Assembly (NCBI GenBank): GCA_964344625.1
Contig: CAYFNZ010000001.1
Coordinates: 23,464-87,463, forward strand
From: JAAYEL01 sp964344625
Lineage (GTDB): Bacteria; Bacillota; Clostridia; Tissierellales; Peptoniphilaceae
DNA: 64,000 nt
Reading direction: 5' to 3'
The position numbers were made by a program, and so were the translations under genes. The first letter of the stretch is position 1. Every line of letters starts with the position of its first letter. The notes beneath the pieces were generated by a model. It made no database searches and was not told where the DNA came from. It saw only the letters and a program-made list of their open reading frames with translations. Positions 1-9,950 of the stretch are shown here, piece by piece.

Positions 1-519
1 AAGTTGGGGGCAGACCAAAATGAAAAGATGTCAAACCTTGATAGTAAGCTTAATGCAAGGATTAGTTCTGCAGATGAAAAAATCAATGCAAGGGTTAGCA
101 GTATAGATGCTAAATTCACCAATGAAATTGATAAAATAAATTCTGATAGGCAAGCTAACTACAAAAAAATAGAAGAAAGACATGAGTTTGATGTTTCTAA
201 CTTGAAAAAACTAGACCAAGAGAACTATAATAAGCTTGTTGAGTTTATTAACAAGCAAGATAAGTCCTTGGACGAAAATTTAGCACTTGCTATTCAACAA
301 GTATCATTGTATAAGTACAATGCCCTTCATAACCAAACAGGGGACTTGTCATTTACTATGGTGCTTTTAGATAGAATGAAAAATGGAATTATGCTTACCA
401 GCATAAATGGAAGAGATGCGTCATATACGTATTCTAAAGAAATTGTTAATGGTAAATGCGTGGTGGATATTTCACCAGAAGAAGAAAAAGCCTTAAATAT
501 GGTTTTAAAAAACAATTAG
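1..519 (+). CDS. DUF4446 family protein, 5'-truncated by the window edge
   Basis: The reading frame is open from the first base, so the true start is probably upstream; a TTG at position 4 is in frame but no ribosome site can be seen. The first ~100 visible residues are rich in Lys, Asp, Ser and Asn with heptad-like spacing, suggesting coiled coil. Residues ~103-150 carry YNALHNQTGDLSFTMVLLD and SINGRDASYTYSKE, which match what I know of the C-terminal core of DUF4446, a Bacillota family of unknown function often anchored by an N-terminal membrane helix (missing here if the gene extends upstream). It ends 9 nt before pta and its terminal region holds the pta ribosome site, so the two may be co-transcribed. 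Function unknown; family call fairly confident. Confidence 0.7.
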   Translation, partial: KLGADQNEKMSNLDSKLNARISSADEKINARVSSIDAKFTNEIDKINSDRQANYKKIEERHEFDVSNLKKLDQENYNKLVEFINKQDKSLDENLALAIQQVSLYKYNALHNQTGDLSFTMVLLDRMKNGIMLTSINGRDASYTYSKEIVNGKCVVDISPEEEKALNMVLKNN

Positions 520-528
520 GAGGATTAA

Positions 529-1518
529 ATGGGAGTTAATGTTATTGAAGAATTAAGAGCTTCAATCGAAGGAAAGAACAGGGTAATAGTTTTTCCTGAA
601 GGAGAAGATGTAAGGATAGTTAGCGCTGTTGCAAAGTTGCAAGAAGAAGGAATTATCAAACCAATTTTACTAGGAAAGAAAGAAGATATTGAAAAAGCTG
701 CTAAAGAAGCAAATGTTACTTTAGAAGGAGTTTTACAAATCGACCCTGAAACTTCAGAAGACTATGAAAGATTCGTATCAGAATTCGTAACATTAAGAAA
801 GGGTAAAGCTACAGAAGAACAAGCGAGAGAAACACTTAAAGACCCTAATTATTTTGGAACAATGATGGTTCAATCAGGTAAAGCCGATGGTATGGTTAGT
901 GGAGCTATCCATTCTACAGGAGATACTATAAGACCAGCATTACAAATTATTAAAACTAGACCTGGCGTATCAAGGATTTCAGGTTCAATGGTAATGTTAG
1001 GACCAGAAGGACAAAGATATTACATGGCTGATATAGCTGTAAACATCACACTTGAAGCTGAAGCCTTGGCTGAAATAGCTATAGTTTCTGGTGAACAAGC
1101 TAAGACGTTTGGTATTGATCCAAAGGTAGCAATGCTTTCATTCTCAACAAATGGTTCAGCTCACTCACCTGAAACTGAAAAGATGGCTTTAGCTACAAAG
1201 CTTGCAAAAGAATTAGCTGAAAAGAACAATGTTGACTTCCCAATAGATGGGGAACTTCAATTTGATGCAGCTATTGCTCCTGAAGTTGGAAAATTAAAAT
1301 TCCCTGGCTCAAAAGTAGCTGGAGAAGCAAATGTATTTATATTCCCTTCACTTGAAGCAGGAAATATAGGCTACAAGATTGGTCAAAGACTAGGTGGCTA
1401 TGAAGCAATAGGACCTATCCTACAAGGCTTAAACAAGCCAGTTAACGACCTTTCAAGAGGATGTAATGCAGAAGAAGTTTACAAGACAGCTATAGTTACA
1501 GCTGCACAAGTAGGTTAA
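529..1518 (+). CDS. pta: Phosphate acetyltransferase
   Basis: Interconverts acetyl-CoA plus phosphate with acetyl phosphate plus CoA in the cytoplasm, the first step of the acetate/ATP-forming pathway of fermenters. At 329 residues it is the usual short Pta without the N-terminal extension of enteric enzymes. Recognisable family stretches are VFPEGEDVRI near the N-terminus, MMVQSGKADGMVSGAIHST (~residues 112-130), MLSFSTNGSAHSPETEKM (~201-218) and DGELQFDAAI (~240-249). The start is fixed by AGGAGG seven bases upstream. No acetate kinase gene lies next to it, so the partner must be elsewhere. It is followed by a strong terminator and a convergent gene. Identification is secure. Confidence 0.96.
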   Translation: MGVNVIEELRASIEGKNRVIVFPEGEDVRIVSAVAKLQEEGIIKPILLGKKEDIEKAAKEANVTLEGVLQIDPETSEDYERFVSEFVTLRKGKATEEQARETLKDPNYFGTMMVQSGKADGMVSGAIHSTGDTIRPALQIIKTRPGVSRISGSMVMLGPEGQRYYMADIAVNITLEAEALAEIAIVSGEQAKTFGIDPKVAMLSFSTNGSAHSPETEKMALATKLAKELAEKNNVDFPIDGELQFDAAIAPEVGKLKFPGSKVAGEANVFIFPSLEAGNIGYKIGQRLGGYEAIGPILQGLNKPVNDLSRGCNAEEVYKTAIVTAAQVG

Positions 1519-1524
1519 AAATAT

Positions 1525-1577
1525 AAAAAGATGTTTAAGAATGAAAAGATTTATCTACATTCTTAAACATCTTTTTT
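1525..1577. terminator. Rho-independent terminator between pta and pncB
   Basis: Near-perfect 18-bp stem (AAAGATGTTTAAGAATG pairing with CATTCTTAAACATCTTT) with a 14-nt loop and a T run on the plus strand; the A-rich left flank gives a T run on the minus strand, so it can also stop the convergent pncB transcript. Confidence 0.9.
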
Positions 1578-1607
1578 TGATTTATATAAGCAATTTAATA
1601 TTTGGAT

Positions 1608-3062
1608 TTAGTCAAAACTTGTCTTTACTGAATTTAGTAGGTCATTTTTTAAGTCCCAAAGTTTTTGACTTAGGTCGACCTTGTATAGTTGAGGGGTATC
1701 AAAACGTTTGTATTCTTCCCAAAGCGTGTCCAATTCGTTTTGACAGTGTTGTCTAATTTCTTCAAGACTAGGTCTTTCATAGACCAGTTTACCTTTTTCA
1801 TATATTGGTACAAGCAGTGGCTTTACATAGTAGTGGTTGATTGTTTTTCTCTTCCAAGTATAAAGTGGGTGGAAAAGTGTCAAAGGTTGGTCTGTGTCTA
1901 TAACTTCATCATGAAGGGTGATTAAGTCAGCCTTGGCCTTATTGGTTTCAGAATCATAAATCCTATAGACTTGTTTAAATCCAGGAGTAGTTATTTTTTC
2001 TATATTTTCTGATATTTTAATTTTTGGTATATGCTTGCCTTTTTCATCTATGGCAACTAGCTTGTAGACACCACCAAAAACTGGGTTTGACCTAGATGTA
2101 ATCAGGTTTTCACCTACACCGAAAGAATCAATTTTAGCTCCTTGAAGCAAAAGATCCCTTATTTTAAATTCATCTAGAGAATTTGATGAAACTATTTTTA
2201 CATCTTCATAGCCTGCAGCATCTAGCATTTTCCTTGTTTCCTTTGAAAGATAGGCCATGTCACCAGAGTCTAGTCTAACACCTACCGGACGGATGCCAAG
2301 TGGCTTTAAGACCTTGTCAAAGCACTTGATTGCATTTGGAACCCCTGATTTTAGGGTGTCATAGGTATCGATTAAGAGAGTGGTTGCATGTGGGTAGGTT
2401 TTTGCATAGGTTTCGAAGGCTTCAAGCTCTGTATCAAAGGATTGAACCCAGGAGTGGGCCATGGTTCCAAGGGCTGGAGTCCCATACATATAGTCTGCAA
2501 GTGTGTTTGCAGTTCCCGCTGCACCGGCAATATAGGCTGCCTTGGCTCCAAGGTTAGCAGCATCTGCCCCTTGCGCCCTTCTTGAACCAAATTCCATAAT
2601 CGCCCTGCCATCACTGGCCCTGACCATACGGTTGGCCTTGGTAGCTATCATAGATTGGTGGTTAATAACCAATAAAAGCATGGTTTCAAGGAGTTGAGCC
2701 TGTATATAAGGGCCTCTTACAATCATCAAAGGTTCATCGTGAAATACAACGGAACCTTCTGGAATAGCCCAAACATCACATTCGAATTTGAAGTTCTTTA
2801 AGTAGTCTAAGAATTCTTCAGCAAATAGATTTTTATTTCTTAAAAATTCTATTTCATCTTCTGTAAAATGCAGGTTTTCTAAGTAGTCAATTGCTGTATC
2901 AAGGCCAGCAACTATGGCGAAACTTGCCCCATCTGGAGCTTTTCTAAAATATATGTCATAATAGCCTACGGTGTCCTTGTGACCGTTTATTAGGTAGGCG
3001 TTGGACATGGTTAATTCGTAGAAATCCATCAATAAGCTGAGATTTCTGTTTTGATCTTTCAT
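1608..3062 (-). CDS. pncB: Nicotinate phosphoribosyltransferase
   Basis: Makes nicotinate mononucleotide from nicotinate and PRPP using ATP, the entry step of Preiss-Handler NAD salvage, in the cytoplasm. FGSRRAQGADAA (residues ~158-169) and GTMAHSWVQSF (~199-209) are hallmark NAPRTase motifs; the latter holds the family's phosphorylated histidine region. VGVRLDSGDMAYLS and the VSSNSLDEFKI stretch follow. I place the start at 3062 rather than the in-frame ATG 21 bases upstream, because GGAGGG lies between the two ATGs and is spaced for the inner one, giving 484 residues, a normal family length. It is a single-gene unit convergent with pta and divergent from the TrmH-like gene. Identification secure. 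Confidence 0.95.
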   Translation of the reverse strand: MKDQNRNLSLLMDFYELTMSNAYLINGHKDTVGYYDIYFRKAPDGASFAIVAGLDTAIDYLENLHFTEDEIEFLRNKNLFAEEFLDYLKNFKFECDVWAIPEGSVVFHDEPLMIVRGPYIQAQLLETMLLLVINHQSMIATKANRMVRASDGRAIMEFGSRRAQGADAANLGAKAAYIAGAAGTANTLADYMYGTPALGTMAHSWVQSFDTELEAFETYAKTYPHATTLLIDTYDTLKSGVPNAIKCFDKVLKPLGIRPVGVRLDSGDMAYLSKETRKMLDAAGYEDVKIVSSNSLDEFKIRDLLLQGAKIDSFGVGENLITSRSNPVFGGVYKLVAIDEKGKHIPKIKISENIEKITTPGFKQVYRIYDSETNKAKADLITLHDEVIDTDQPLTLFHPLYTWKRKTINHYYVKPLLVPIYEKGKLVYERPSLEEIRQHCQNELDTLWEEYKRFDTPQLYKVDLSQKLWDLKNDLLNSVKTSFD

Positions 3063-3096
3063 ATTCCCTCCATTAATTTTCATCTTATATGTATCT

Positions 3097-3126
3097 ATTA
3101 TACCCGTAAATTTGTTATTATGTTAA
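3097..3126 (-). promoter_or_regulatory. Predicted sigma-A promoter for pncB
   Basis: On the minus strand TTAACA (3126-3121) and TATAAT (3102-3097) are separated by 18 bases, placed about 35 bases ahead of the chosen pncB start. Confidence 0.6.
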
Positions 3127-3144
3127 ATATTGAAATTAAGCTTG

Positions 3145-3171
3145 TTGACTTGATGGTGGGGTAATTATAAA
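3145..3171 (+). promoter_or_regulatory. Possible promoter for the TrmH-like gene
   Basis: TTGACT and TATAAA with a short 15-base spacer (18 if TTGTTG is taken as the -35), 20 bases upstream of the gene start. Weak match. Confidence 0.4.
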
Positions 3172-3191
3172 ATGAATGAAAGGTGATTGAT

Positions 3192-3899
3192 ATGAAAATT
3201 AACAAATATACAAAAAAAGACTTATATACATATACTTTAGGAGCTTTTCCTAGTTTGGAATTAATTGCTAAGAGACCTGACTTGGTCGAGCTGATTTTGA
3301 TTCATGAGGATTATTATGAAAAGGACAGAATAATAGACTTGTGTCGAAAAAATAACCTAAAATATGAAATAAATTCCAAAGCGGTTAATCGGCTAGCCAA
3401 TAAGGGTAATACATTAGTGGTTGGTATCTTTAGAAAGTATGAAGATCCTATAAAAAACACTAATCATGTAGTACTTCATGAGATTTCAGATATGGGAAAT
3501 TTGGGAACTATACTAAGGACCATGAATGCATTTGACATGAGGGATTTGGTCCTAGTGGGAAATGTGTGCGATATATTTAATCCCAAGACTATAAGGGCCT
3601 CCATGGGGTCTATTTTTGATATTAGATTTAAGCATTATGCTAGCATGGATGCCTATGTTAAGGATTTTCCTGATAGGAATCTTTTTTTATTTATGCTTTC
3701 TAGGGATGAAAATGACAGTATTTATAAGGTTGACAAGAAAGATTCTTTATATTCCTTGGTTTTTGGCAATGAAGGGGCTGGCCTGCCTGAAGATTTTTCC
3801 AGGTATGGGACTAGGGTCTTCATTCCACAATCTTCAAGGGTTGATAGTATAAATTTACCGATTGCCACATCTATCGGTATTTATGAGTTTAGGAGGTAA
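3192..3899 (+). CDS. TrmH/SpoU-family RNA 2'-O-methyltransferase
   Basis: A SAM-dependent ribose methyltransferase with the knotted SPOUT fold, probably acting on tRNA or rRNA; the exact base is not readable from sequence. The three SpoU motifs are present in the C-terminal half: SDMGNLGTILRTMNAFD (motif 1, with the catalytic-type Asn and Arg), LVFGNEGAGLPEDF (motif 2) and INLPIATSIGIYEF (motif 3). The N-terminal ~95 residues form a substrate-binding-type domain. The start at 3192 follows the good site AAAGGTGATT; an in-frame GTG nine bases upstream lies inside that site and is unlikely to be used. 235 residues. The next gene begins two bases after its stop. Confidence 0.85.
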   Translation: MKINKYTKKDLYTYTLGAFPSLELIAKRPDLVELILIHEDYYEKDRIIDLCRKNNLKYEINSKAVNRLANKGNTLVVGIFRKYEDPIKNTNHVVLHEISDMGNLGTILRTMNAFDMRDLVLVGNVCDIFNPKTIRASMGSIFDIRFKHYASMDAYVKDFPDRNLFLFMLSRDENDSIYKVDKKDSLYSLVFGNEGAGLPEDFSRYGTRVFIPQSSRVDSINLPIATSIGIYEFRR

Positions 3900-3900
3900 T

Positions 3901-4569
3901 ATGAAAAAACTTTTGATATTTGATGTTGATGGCACCACTTTAGATACCATGGAAACTATTACATTTCACATTAATAGGGCCTTGGCTCAATATGGGATTG
4001 AACCTGTAGATATCTCCTATACGGGGAGTATTCTAGGCTATAGCTCTGTGTATTTGATGGAAAAAGTTCTAGAATATAGGGGTTATGACTACGATAATGA
4101 GAAGTTTAAGGAAATTTTAGACACTTATCACAAGTCTTACCAAGCAGATGTAACCCATCTAACTAAGCCATATGATGGCATAATCGAAGCTCTTGTGGAC
4201 TTCAGAAAAAAGGGCTATACCCTGGTTGCCTTATCGAATAAGCCTGACCACACCCTGTCTGTTCTTTTTAAGGCTATGGATTTATATAAGTATTTTGACT
4301 ATGTAAAGGGGCAAGAAGACGGGACTCCAAGAAAGCCAGACCCATATATGGTCAATTACATTCTGGATAAATATTCAATGTCCAAGGACCAGGCTATCCT
4401 TATAGGGGATACTGAAGTAGACTATGAAACAGCTAAAAATTCAGGCCTTACTTTTATAGCGGTTACCTGGGGCTTTAGGACCAGGGAAGAACTTGAAAGA
4501 TTAGACCCACAATACATGGTAGATGATGTATTTGGTCTTAGAAAAATAATAGAGGAGGGATTGATATAA
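3901..4569 (+). CDS. HAD-superfamily phosphatase, phosphoglycolate phosphatase-like
   Basis: A cytoplasmic haloacid dehalogenase-type hydrolase acting on a small phosphorylated metabolite. All four motifs are visible: FDVDGTTLDTMET (motif I with the nucleophilic Asp and the acid/base Asp), ALSNKPDH (motif II), the Lys of GTPRKPDPYMV (motif III) and LIGDTEVDYETAKNSG (motif IV). A helical cap lies between motifs I and II (C1-type), as in Gph/PpaX/beta-phosphoglucomutase relatives. I start at 3901 after GGAGGTAAT rather than at an upstream ATG that overlaps the previous gene; this gives 222 residues. Substrate is not resolved. Confidence 0.85.
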   Translation: MKKLLIFDVDGTTLDTMETITFHINRALAQYGIEPVDISYTGSILGYSSVYLMEKVLEYRGYDYDNEKFKEILDTYHKSYQADVTHLTKPYDGIIEALVDFRKKGYTLVALSNKPDHTLSVLFKAMDLYKYFDYVKGQEDGTPRKPDPYMVNYILDKYSMSKDQAILIGDTEVDYETAKNSGLTFIAVTWGFRTREELERLDPQYMVDDVFGLRKIIEEGLI

Positions 4570-4592
4570 AAGCAAATGAATCAAAAAAGTCC

Positions 4593-5960
4593 ATGATTTT
4601 ACATGGTCCTAGTAAGCAGGTTTTGTTTAAGCTTTCTTTGCCATTGATTTTTTCAAATATCATGGCTACCCTTTATTCCCTAGCGGATGGGGTTTGGTTG
4701 TCGAAATTGTCCTATACTCAATTTGCGGCTACGAGTTTGACTTGGCCTCTTTTGTTTTTATTTATTTCTATTGCGATAGGGATTTCTGTAGCCGGTACTT
4801 CTATCATTTCTCAAATGATAGGGGCTGGAAAAAAGGACAAGGCCAGCAAGTATGCTAATAACCTGATTATCATTTCTATTGTAATGGGGGTATTTTTCTC
4901 CGTATTAGGTTATTTTCTAGCAAGGCCTATAATTACTGCCATGGGGGCAAAAGATGACCTTTTGGAACACTCTATCACCTATTTTAAGGTTAACTCCTTA
5001 GGGTTTTTGGTAGATAACCTATATTTTGCCTTTCAAGCCATATTAAATGCTCAAGGAAATACCAAGTCTACAACGGCTATGGGGATTACTTCAGGCCTAT
5101 TAAACATTATTTTGGACCCATTTTTTATCTTTGCTAAGGTGCCATTTATAGGGGTAAATGGTCTTAATCTAGGAGTTGCAGGGGCTGCCTTTGCTACTGT
5201 CCTTGCCAAGATAATTGCCTTATTCATTGGATTTATAGCAATTAAGAAAAACCAAAGTGATGTTGTAGTAAGCAGGCATACTATGAAGTATGAAAGTTCT
5301 TTTGCAAGACACCTTATGAGACTTGCCATTCCTACAGCCATAGGAAGGTCAAGTTCAGCCTTAGGTTTTACAGTTATGAATGCGATTATAGTTTCCTATG
5401 GTCAAGAGGTAGTAGCGGCATTTTCCATGGTCAATAGGATTTCAGATTTCTTTATGCAGATTTCTATGGGTATAAGTGCTGCCATGACTGCCATGATTGG
5501 GCAAAATGTGGGGGCTGGAAATTTTGAAAGGGCAAGGCAGGTTGTAAGGGATGCGAGCCTTATGACCGTAATTTCTTCGGTTGCAGGTATGCTAATAGTT
5601 GGGCTTTTCCCAACCCAGCTTTTGAGTATTTTTGTAGACACTCAAAAAGATGTAGCCGTATATAATATTGCTATGGAATACATTCCATTTGCGGTAGCCA
5701 ACGAGCCGTTTATGGGCTTTTTCAATATTTTCCAAGGGGCCTTTCAAGGTGTTGGTCAGATGAAGTATTCTATGCATATGTCAACTGGAAGGCTTTGGTT
5801 TATCAGGGTTCCTTTTGTCCTATTCATGCAAAACTTTACCAATGTGGGTAGGGTGGCAATTTGGATTTCTATGCTGATATCAAATGGCCTGATAGTGCTT
5901 TATTCATATTATATTTACAAGACAAAGGATATTATTCCTAAAGGAAGGTTAAAAAGTTAG
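4593..5960 (+). CDS. MATE-family multidrug efflux transporter
   Basis: A polytopic membrane antiporter expected to export organic cations or drugs using Na+ or H+. The 455 residues contain about 12 hydrophobic helices, and the N-terminus (LFKLSLPLIFSNIMATLYS, LADGVWLSKLS) and central MNAIIVSYGQEVVAAFSM stretch fit the NorM/DinF class. The first ATG at 4593 has no ribosome site. An AGGAGG at 4553-4558 is ideally spaced for an in-frame ATA at 4566, which overlaps the stop of the upstream gene and would add nine residues; see findings. It is probably translated together with the HAD gene and the CDF gene that starts two bases after its stop. Confidence 0.88.
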   Translation: MILHGPSKQVLFKLSLPLIFSNIMATLYSLADGVWLSKLSYTQFAATSLTWPLLFLFISIAIGISVAGTSIISQMIGAGKKDKASKYANNLIIISIVMGVFFSVLGYFLARPIITAMGAKDDLLEHSITYFKVNSLGFLVDNLYFAFQAILNAQGNTKSTTAMGITSGLLNIILDPFFIFAKVPFIGVNGLNLGVAGAAFATVLAKIIALFIGFIAIKKNQSDVVVSRHTMKYESSFARHLMRLAIPTAIGRSSSALGFTVMNAIIVSYGQEVVAAFSMVNRISDFFMQISMGISAAMTAMIGQNVGAGNFERARQVVRDASLMTVISSVAGMLIVGLFPTQLLSIFVDTQKDVAVYNIAMEYIPFAVANEPFMGFFNIFQGAFQGVGQMKYSMHMSTGRLWFIRVPFVLFMQNFTNVGRVAIWISMLISNGLIVLYSYYIYKTKDIIPKGRLKS

Positions 5961-5962
5961 AA

Positions 5963-6979
5963 ATGTTAAGTTTTTTAATTAAGAAATTCATAGGGTCAAA
6001 TGACTTTGAAGACCCGGACAGGAGAAACAAACTTATCAGTTTGACGGGCTACTTAGGCTTGTTTTTCAACATTTTATTATTTGTTATAAAGATTAGTATT
6101 GGGCTTTTGATTAACTCAATTTCAGTAATTTCAGATGCTATAAATAACTTGTCGGATAGCATTTCATCCATAATTACTATCCTGGGATCTTATATAGCGG
6201 GAAAGCCGGCTGATAAAAACCACCCCTTCGGTCATGGTAGAGGGGAGTATCTGGCATCACTAATAGTAGGCTTATCAATCTTATTTGTAGGTGGGTCACT
6301 TTTTAAGACCTCGATTGAAAATATCATAACCCCACAGGAGCTAAATGTCAGTACAGCAGCCTTGGTAATCCTTATAGTTTCTATAGCTATCAAGGTTTAC
6401 ATGTATTTTTACAACATGAGGGTCTATAACAAAGTTCAATCTTACTTAAACCTGTCTCAAGCCATAGACTCTAGAAATGATGTAATTATGTCAACTGTTG
6501 TAATCCTATCAGTTATTATGACCTCAAGGTATGGAATTCAGCTTGAAGGGCCTATAGGGCTTGCGGTTTCCATCATAATTATGAAATCAGGCTATGACAT
6601 CTTGAAGGAAACAGGGGTCATCCTGCTTGGTAAGGAGATAGATCAAGAAACGATTGATAGGCTAAAGGAGATACTTCTTTCTGGAAAATACATCACAGGG
6701 GTCCACGACATTGAAATCCACGATTATGGTAAGCATAAGAGGTTTGGGACTGCCCATGTAGAAGTTCCGGTCAATATAGATGTATACTCCATGCACAAGA
6801 TAATAGATAAGTTGGAACAGGAAGTTAAAAAAGAGCTTTTTATAGATCTGTCAATCCATATGGACCCAATTTATTGCTTGGAACAAGACCATTTTGCACC
6901 TGTCCCATGTAGGGTCAGAAGCGACAAAGAAAGAGAAGATATTTTAGAAAAAAATAAGAAGAAGAATTTTTCTGATTAA
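5963..6979 (+). CDS. Cation diffusion facilitator (CDF) metal efflux protein
   Basis: A membrane metal/H+ antiporter exporting Zn2+, Mn2+ or similar divalent ions. About six transmembrane helices occupy residues ~25-210. SDAINNLSDSISS in the second helix and DSRNDVIMS in the fifth hold the Asp-based transport site; HPFGHGRGEYLASL follows helix 2. The soluble C-terminal domain includes HDIEIHDYGKHKRFGTAHVE, the metal-binding regulatory domain typical of CDF proteins, and the protein ends in a Lys-rich tail. 338 residues. It follows the MATE gene with a 2-base gap and no strong ribosome site, so translational coupling is likely. Metal specificity cannot be told. Confidence 0.88.
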   Translation: MLSFLIKKFIGSNDFEDPDRRNKLISLTGYLGLFFNILLFVIKISIGLLINSISVISDAINNLSDSISSIITILGSYIAGKPADKNHPFGHGRGEYLASLIVGLSILFVGGSLFKTSIENIITPQELNVSTAALVILIVSIAIKVYMYFYNMRVYNKVQSYLNLSQAIDSRNDVIMSTVVILSVIMTSRYGIQLEGPIGLAVSIIIMKSGYDILKETGVILLGKEIDQETIDRLKEILLSGKYITGVHDIEIHDYGKHKRFGTAHVEVPVNIDVYSMHKIIDKLEQEVKKELFIDLSIHMDPIYCLEQDHFAPVPCRVRSDKEREDILEKNKKKNFSD

Positions 6980-6984
6980 TCAGT

Positions 6985-7015
6985 GAGGGCGGGAAAAAAT
7001 CTGTCCTCTTTTTTT
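6985..7015 (+). terminator. Rho-independent terminator after the MATE-CDF unit
   Basis: GAGGGCGG pairs with CTGTCCTC (two G-U pairs) around an 8-nt loop, followed by seven T. Confidence 0.75.
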
Positions 7016-7051
7016 ATGCTGTGGTAAAATAAATAAGAGGTAAGAATTAAG

Positions 7052-8092
7052 ATGAAAACTGAGTTTGTAAAAATTGATGAAGACAATATAGATATAGGAA
7101 AACTTAAAGATTTAGCTAGGATTATTAAGGACAAGGGCCTGGTAGCCATACCTACTGAAACGGTTTATGGTCTTGCCTGTAACGGCCTGGACCAAGATGC
7201 CATAAAGAAGGTATTTGAAGCCAAAAATAGGCCCATGGATAACCCCCTAATCCTCCATATATCAGAGATAGACGACATCTATCCACTAGTTGAGGAGGTT
7301 AGGGAAGAGGACTTGTCCATCCTGAAACGATTGTGGCCGGGTCCTTTAACAGTAATTTTTAAGAAATCAGCCATCATCCCTGATGGGGTGAGCGCAGGCC
7401 TTGATACAGTTGCTATAAGGCTTCCTAATAAGAAGTTGACTAGGGAGTTTATAAGGCTTTGTGGAGTCCCTCTAGCTGCACCTTCTGCCAACCTATCTAC
7501 CAAACCTTCTCCAACCAATGCCATGGACGTATATGAGGATATGCAGGGAAGGATTGATGCGATAATAGATGGGGGAAGTTCCAGCATTGGCTTAGAGTCT
7601 ACGGTCGTTGACTTGTCTGAAGCTAGGCCGACTATTTTAAGACCGGGCTATTATACTAAGGAAATGCTTTCAAAGTATTGGCCGGATATAGAGTATGACC
7701 TAGCCCTAAAAAAATCTGACCAGATACCAAAATCACCGGGGCAAAAATATAAGCATTATGCCCCAAAGGCCAGGGTTGAAGTCTATGTGGGTCCAAGCGA
7801 TAAATTTAGAGAAAAACTTGCCCAAATTTTGAATAATAGAGATAATAAGATAGGTTTAATGATTTTTGAAGAAGACGGTAATTTTGAAGATGCTGACTAT
7901 GTAGTAAGCATGGGGTCTATGTCTAGTTTGGACAAGATGGCCAACATCTTATTTACTGCCTTAAGAGATATGGACCACAAGGGTATGGACCTGGTAGTGG
8001 TTCATGGAGTAGATGAGAAATCTTTTGGACTTAGCATTATGAATAGGTTGAAAAAAGCCGCTTCTGGCAATGTTTATAAATTGGAGGATTAA
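7052..8092 (+). CDS. ywlC: L-threonylcarbamoyladenylate synthase, Sua5/YwlC type
   Basis: Makes threonylcarbamoyl-AMP from Thr, bicarbonate and ATP, the first step of t6A formation at position 37 of ANN-decoding tRNAs. The YrdC core (residues ~15-205) shows AIPTETVYGLACNG, FEAKNRPMDNPLILHI, LKRLWPGPLTVIFKK and APSANLSTKPSPTNAMD. PGQKYKHYAPKA around residue 235 is the Sua5 linker, followed by the Sua5 C-terminal domain, so this is the long form (346 residues). The start follows AAGAGGTAAG. It leads a tight group with rpiB (2-base gap) and upp (overlap). The partner TsaD complex is not in the window. Confidence 0.93.
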   Translation: MKTEFVKIDEDNIDIGKLKDLARIIKDKGLVAIPTETVYGLACNGLDQDAIKKVFEAKNRPMDNPLILHISEIDDIYPLVEEVREEDLSILKRLWPGPLTVIFKKSAIIPDGVSAGLDTVAIRLPNKKLTREFIRLCGVPLAAPSANLSTKPSPTNAMDVYEDMQGRIDAIIDGGSSSIGLESTVVDLSEARPTILRPGYYTKEMLSKYWPDIEYDLALKKSDQIPKSPGQKYKHYAPKARVEVYVGPSDKFREKLAQILNNRDNKIGLMIFEEDGNFEDADYVVSMGSMSSLDKMANILFTALRDMDHKGMDLVVVHGVDEKSFGLSIMNRLKKAASGNVYKLED

Positions 8093-8094
8093 AA

Positions 8095-9160
<1,066 letters not shown>

Positions 9161-9199
9161 GGAAAAAACAAATAAAAATTAATAATAGGGGGTATAAAA

Positions 9200-9943
9200 A
9201 TGTTTGATAACTTGGATTTTATGCTTGAACATAAGAGCATAAGGGTTTGGAAAAAAGACGCTATAGATGAAGACTTGATGAAAAAGTTATTTGAAATTGC
9301 CAATAGGACTTCTACTTCAAATGGCATGCAAAATGCCTCTATAATAAGGGTTAAGGACCCTTCAAAAAGAAAGGAACTAGCAGAAGTTGCCGGACAAAAA
9401 TACCTACAAGATTGTCCAGAACTATTGGTATTCATCGCTGACTGCTATAGAAATGTAAAGATAATGGAAGAAAAAAATAGCCAAGAAATTTTTGCAAATG
9501 ATGGTGACAGGTTCTTTCAAGCTTGGACAGATGCCTCACTAATGGCTCAAAATGTAGCTTGTGCAGCTGAACTAAGCGGCCTAGGTGTCGTATTCTTTGG
9601 TTCCATCTTAAATGATGCAAGAAAGACCATAGAAATCCTAAATCTTCCAGAAAACACCTTCCCTGTTGTAGGACTTGGCATAGGCTATCCAGACCAAGAA
9701 CCACAATTAAAGCCAAGAATCCATATAGAAGACAAGTTATTTGTAGATGGATATGAAAAGAAAGACTCATATCTTGAAGCTTTTAAGTACTATGACAAGG
9801 AAATGCAAACCTACTACGACCTAAGAAATGCCCACAAGGCCCTTGATGCTTTTACGGACCAAGTAGTAGATAAAAACAACAAGAAAATAGCGAAAAGATC
9901 AGAAATCCTAGAAGAAATCAAAAAACAAGGATTCAAATTATAA
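9200..9943 (+). CDS. Nitroreductase-family flavin oxidoreductase (NfsA/FRP-like)
   Basis: An FMN-dependent NAD(P)H oxidoreductase of the nitroreductase fold, likely cytoplasmic. The N-terminus HKSIRVWKKDAIDEDLMKKL is the Arg-containing FMN-binding segment (family pattern RSxRxF). NRTSTSNGMQNASIIRVKD, a central helix around DASLMAQNVACAAELSGLGV and VVGLGIGYPDQEPQLKPR place it with the NfsA/Frp branch. 247 residues. The ribosome site is ATAGGGGGT. Separated from upp by 39 bases with no terminator, so it may share that transcript. Physiological substrate unknown (flavin, quinone or nitro compounds). Confidence 0.85.
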   Translation: MFDNLDFMLEHKSIRVWKKDAIDEDLMKKLFEIANRTSTSNGMQNASIIRVKDPSKRKELAEVAGQKYLQDCPELLVFIADCYRNVKIMEEKNSQEIFANDGDRFFQAWTDASLMAQNVACAAELSGLGVVFFGSILNDARKTIEILNLPENTFPVVGLGIGYPDQEPQLKPRIHIEDKLFVDGYEKKDSYLEAFKYYDKEMQTYYDLRNAHKALDAFTDQVVDKNNKKIAKRSEILEEIKKQGFKL

Positions 9944-9950
9944 AAATTAA

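Noticed and set aside
1..20. Link between AAGTTGGGG at the window start and the repeat linker at the right end
   Set aside because: The shared stretch is only about 9 bases and at the left edge it is in frame within a coding sequence, so it is probably chance.
2330..2614. Several open frames inside pncB on both strands
   Set aside because: They are shadow frames of a clear NAPRTase without ribosome sites or recognisable domains.
9432..9770. A 112-codon frame antisense to the nitroreductase
   Set aside because: No family features and low-complexity Leu/His composition; the sense gene is convincing.
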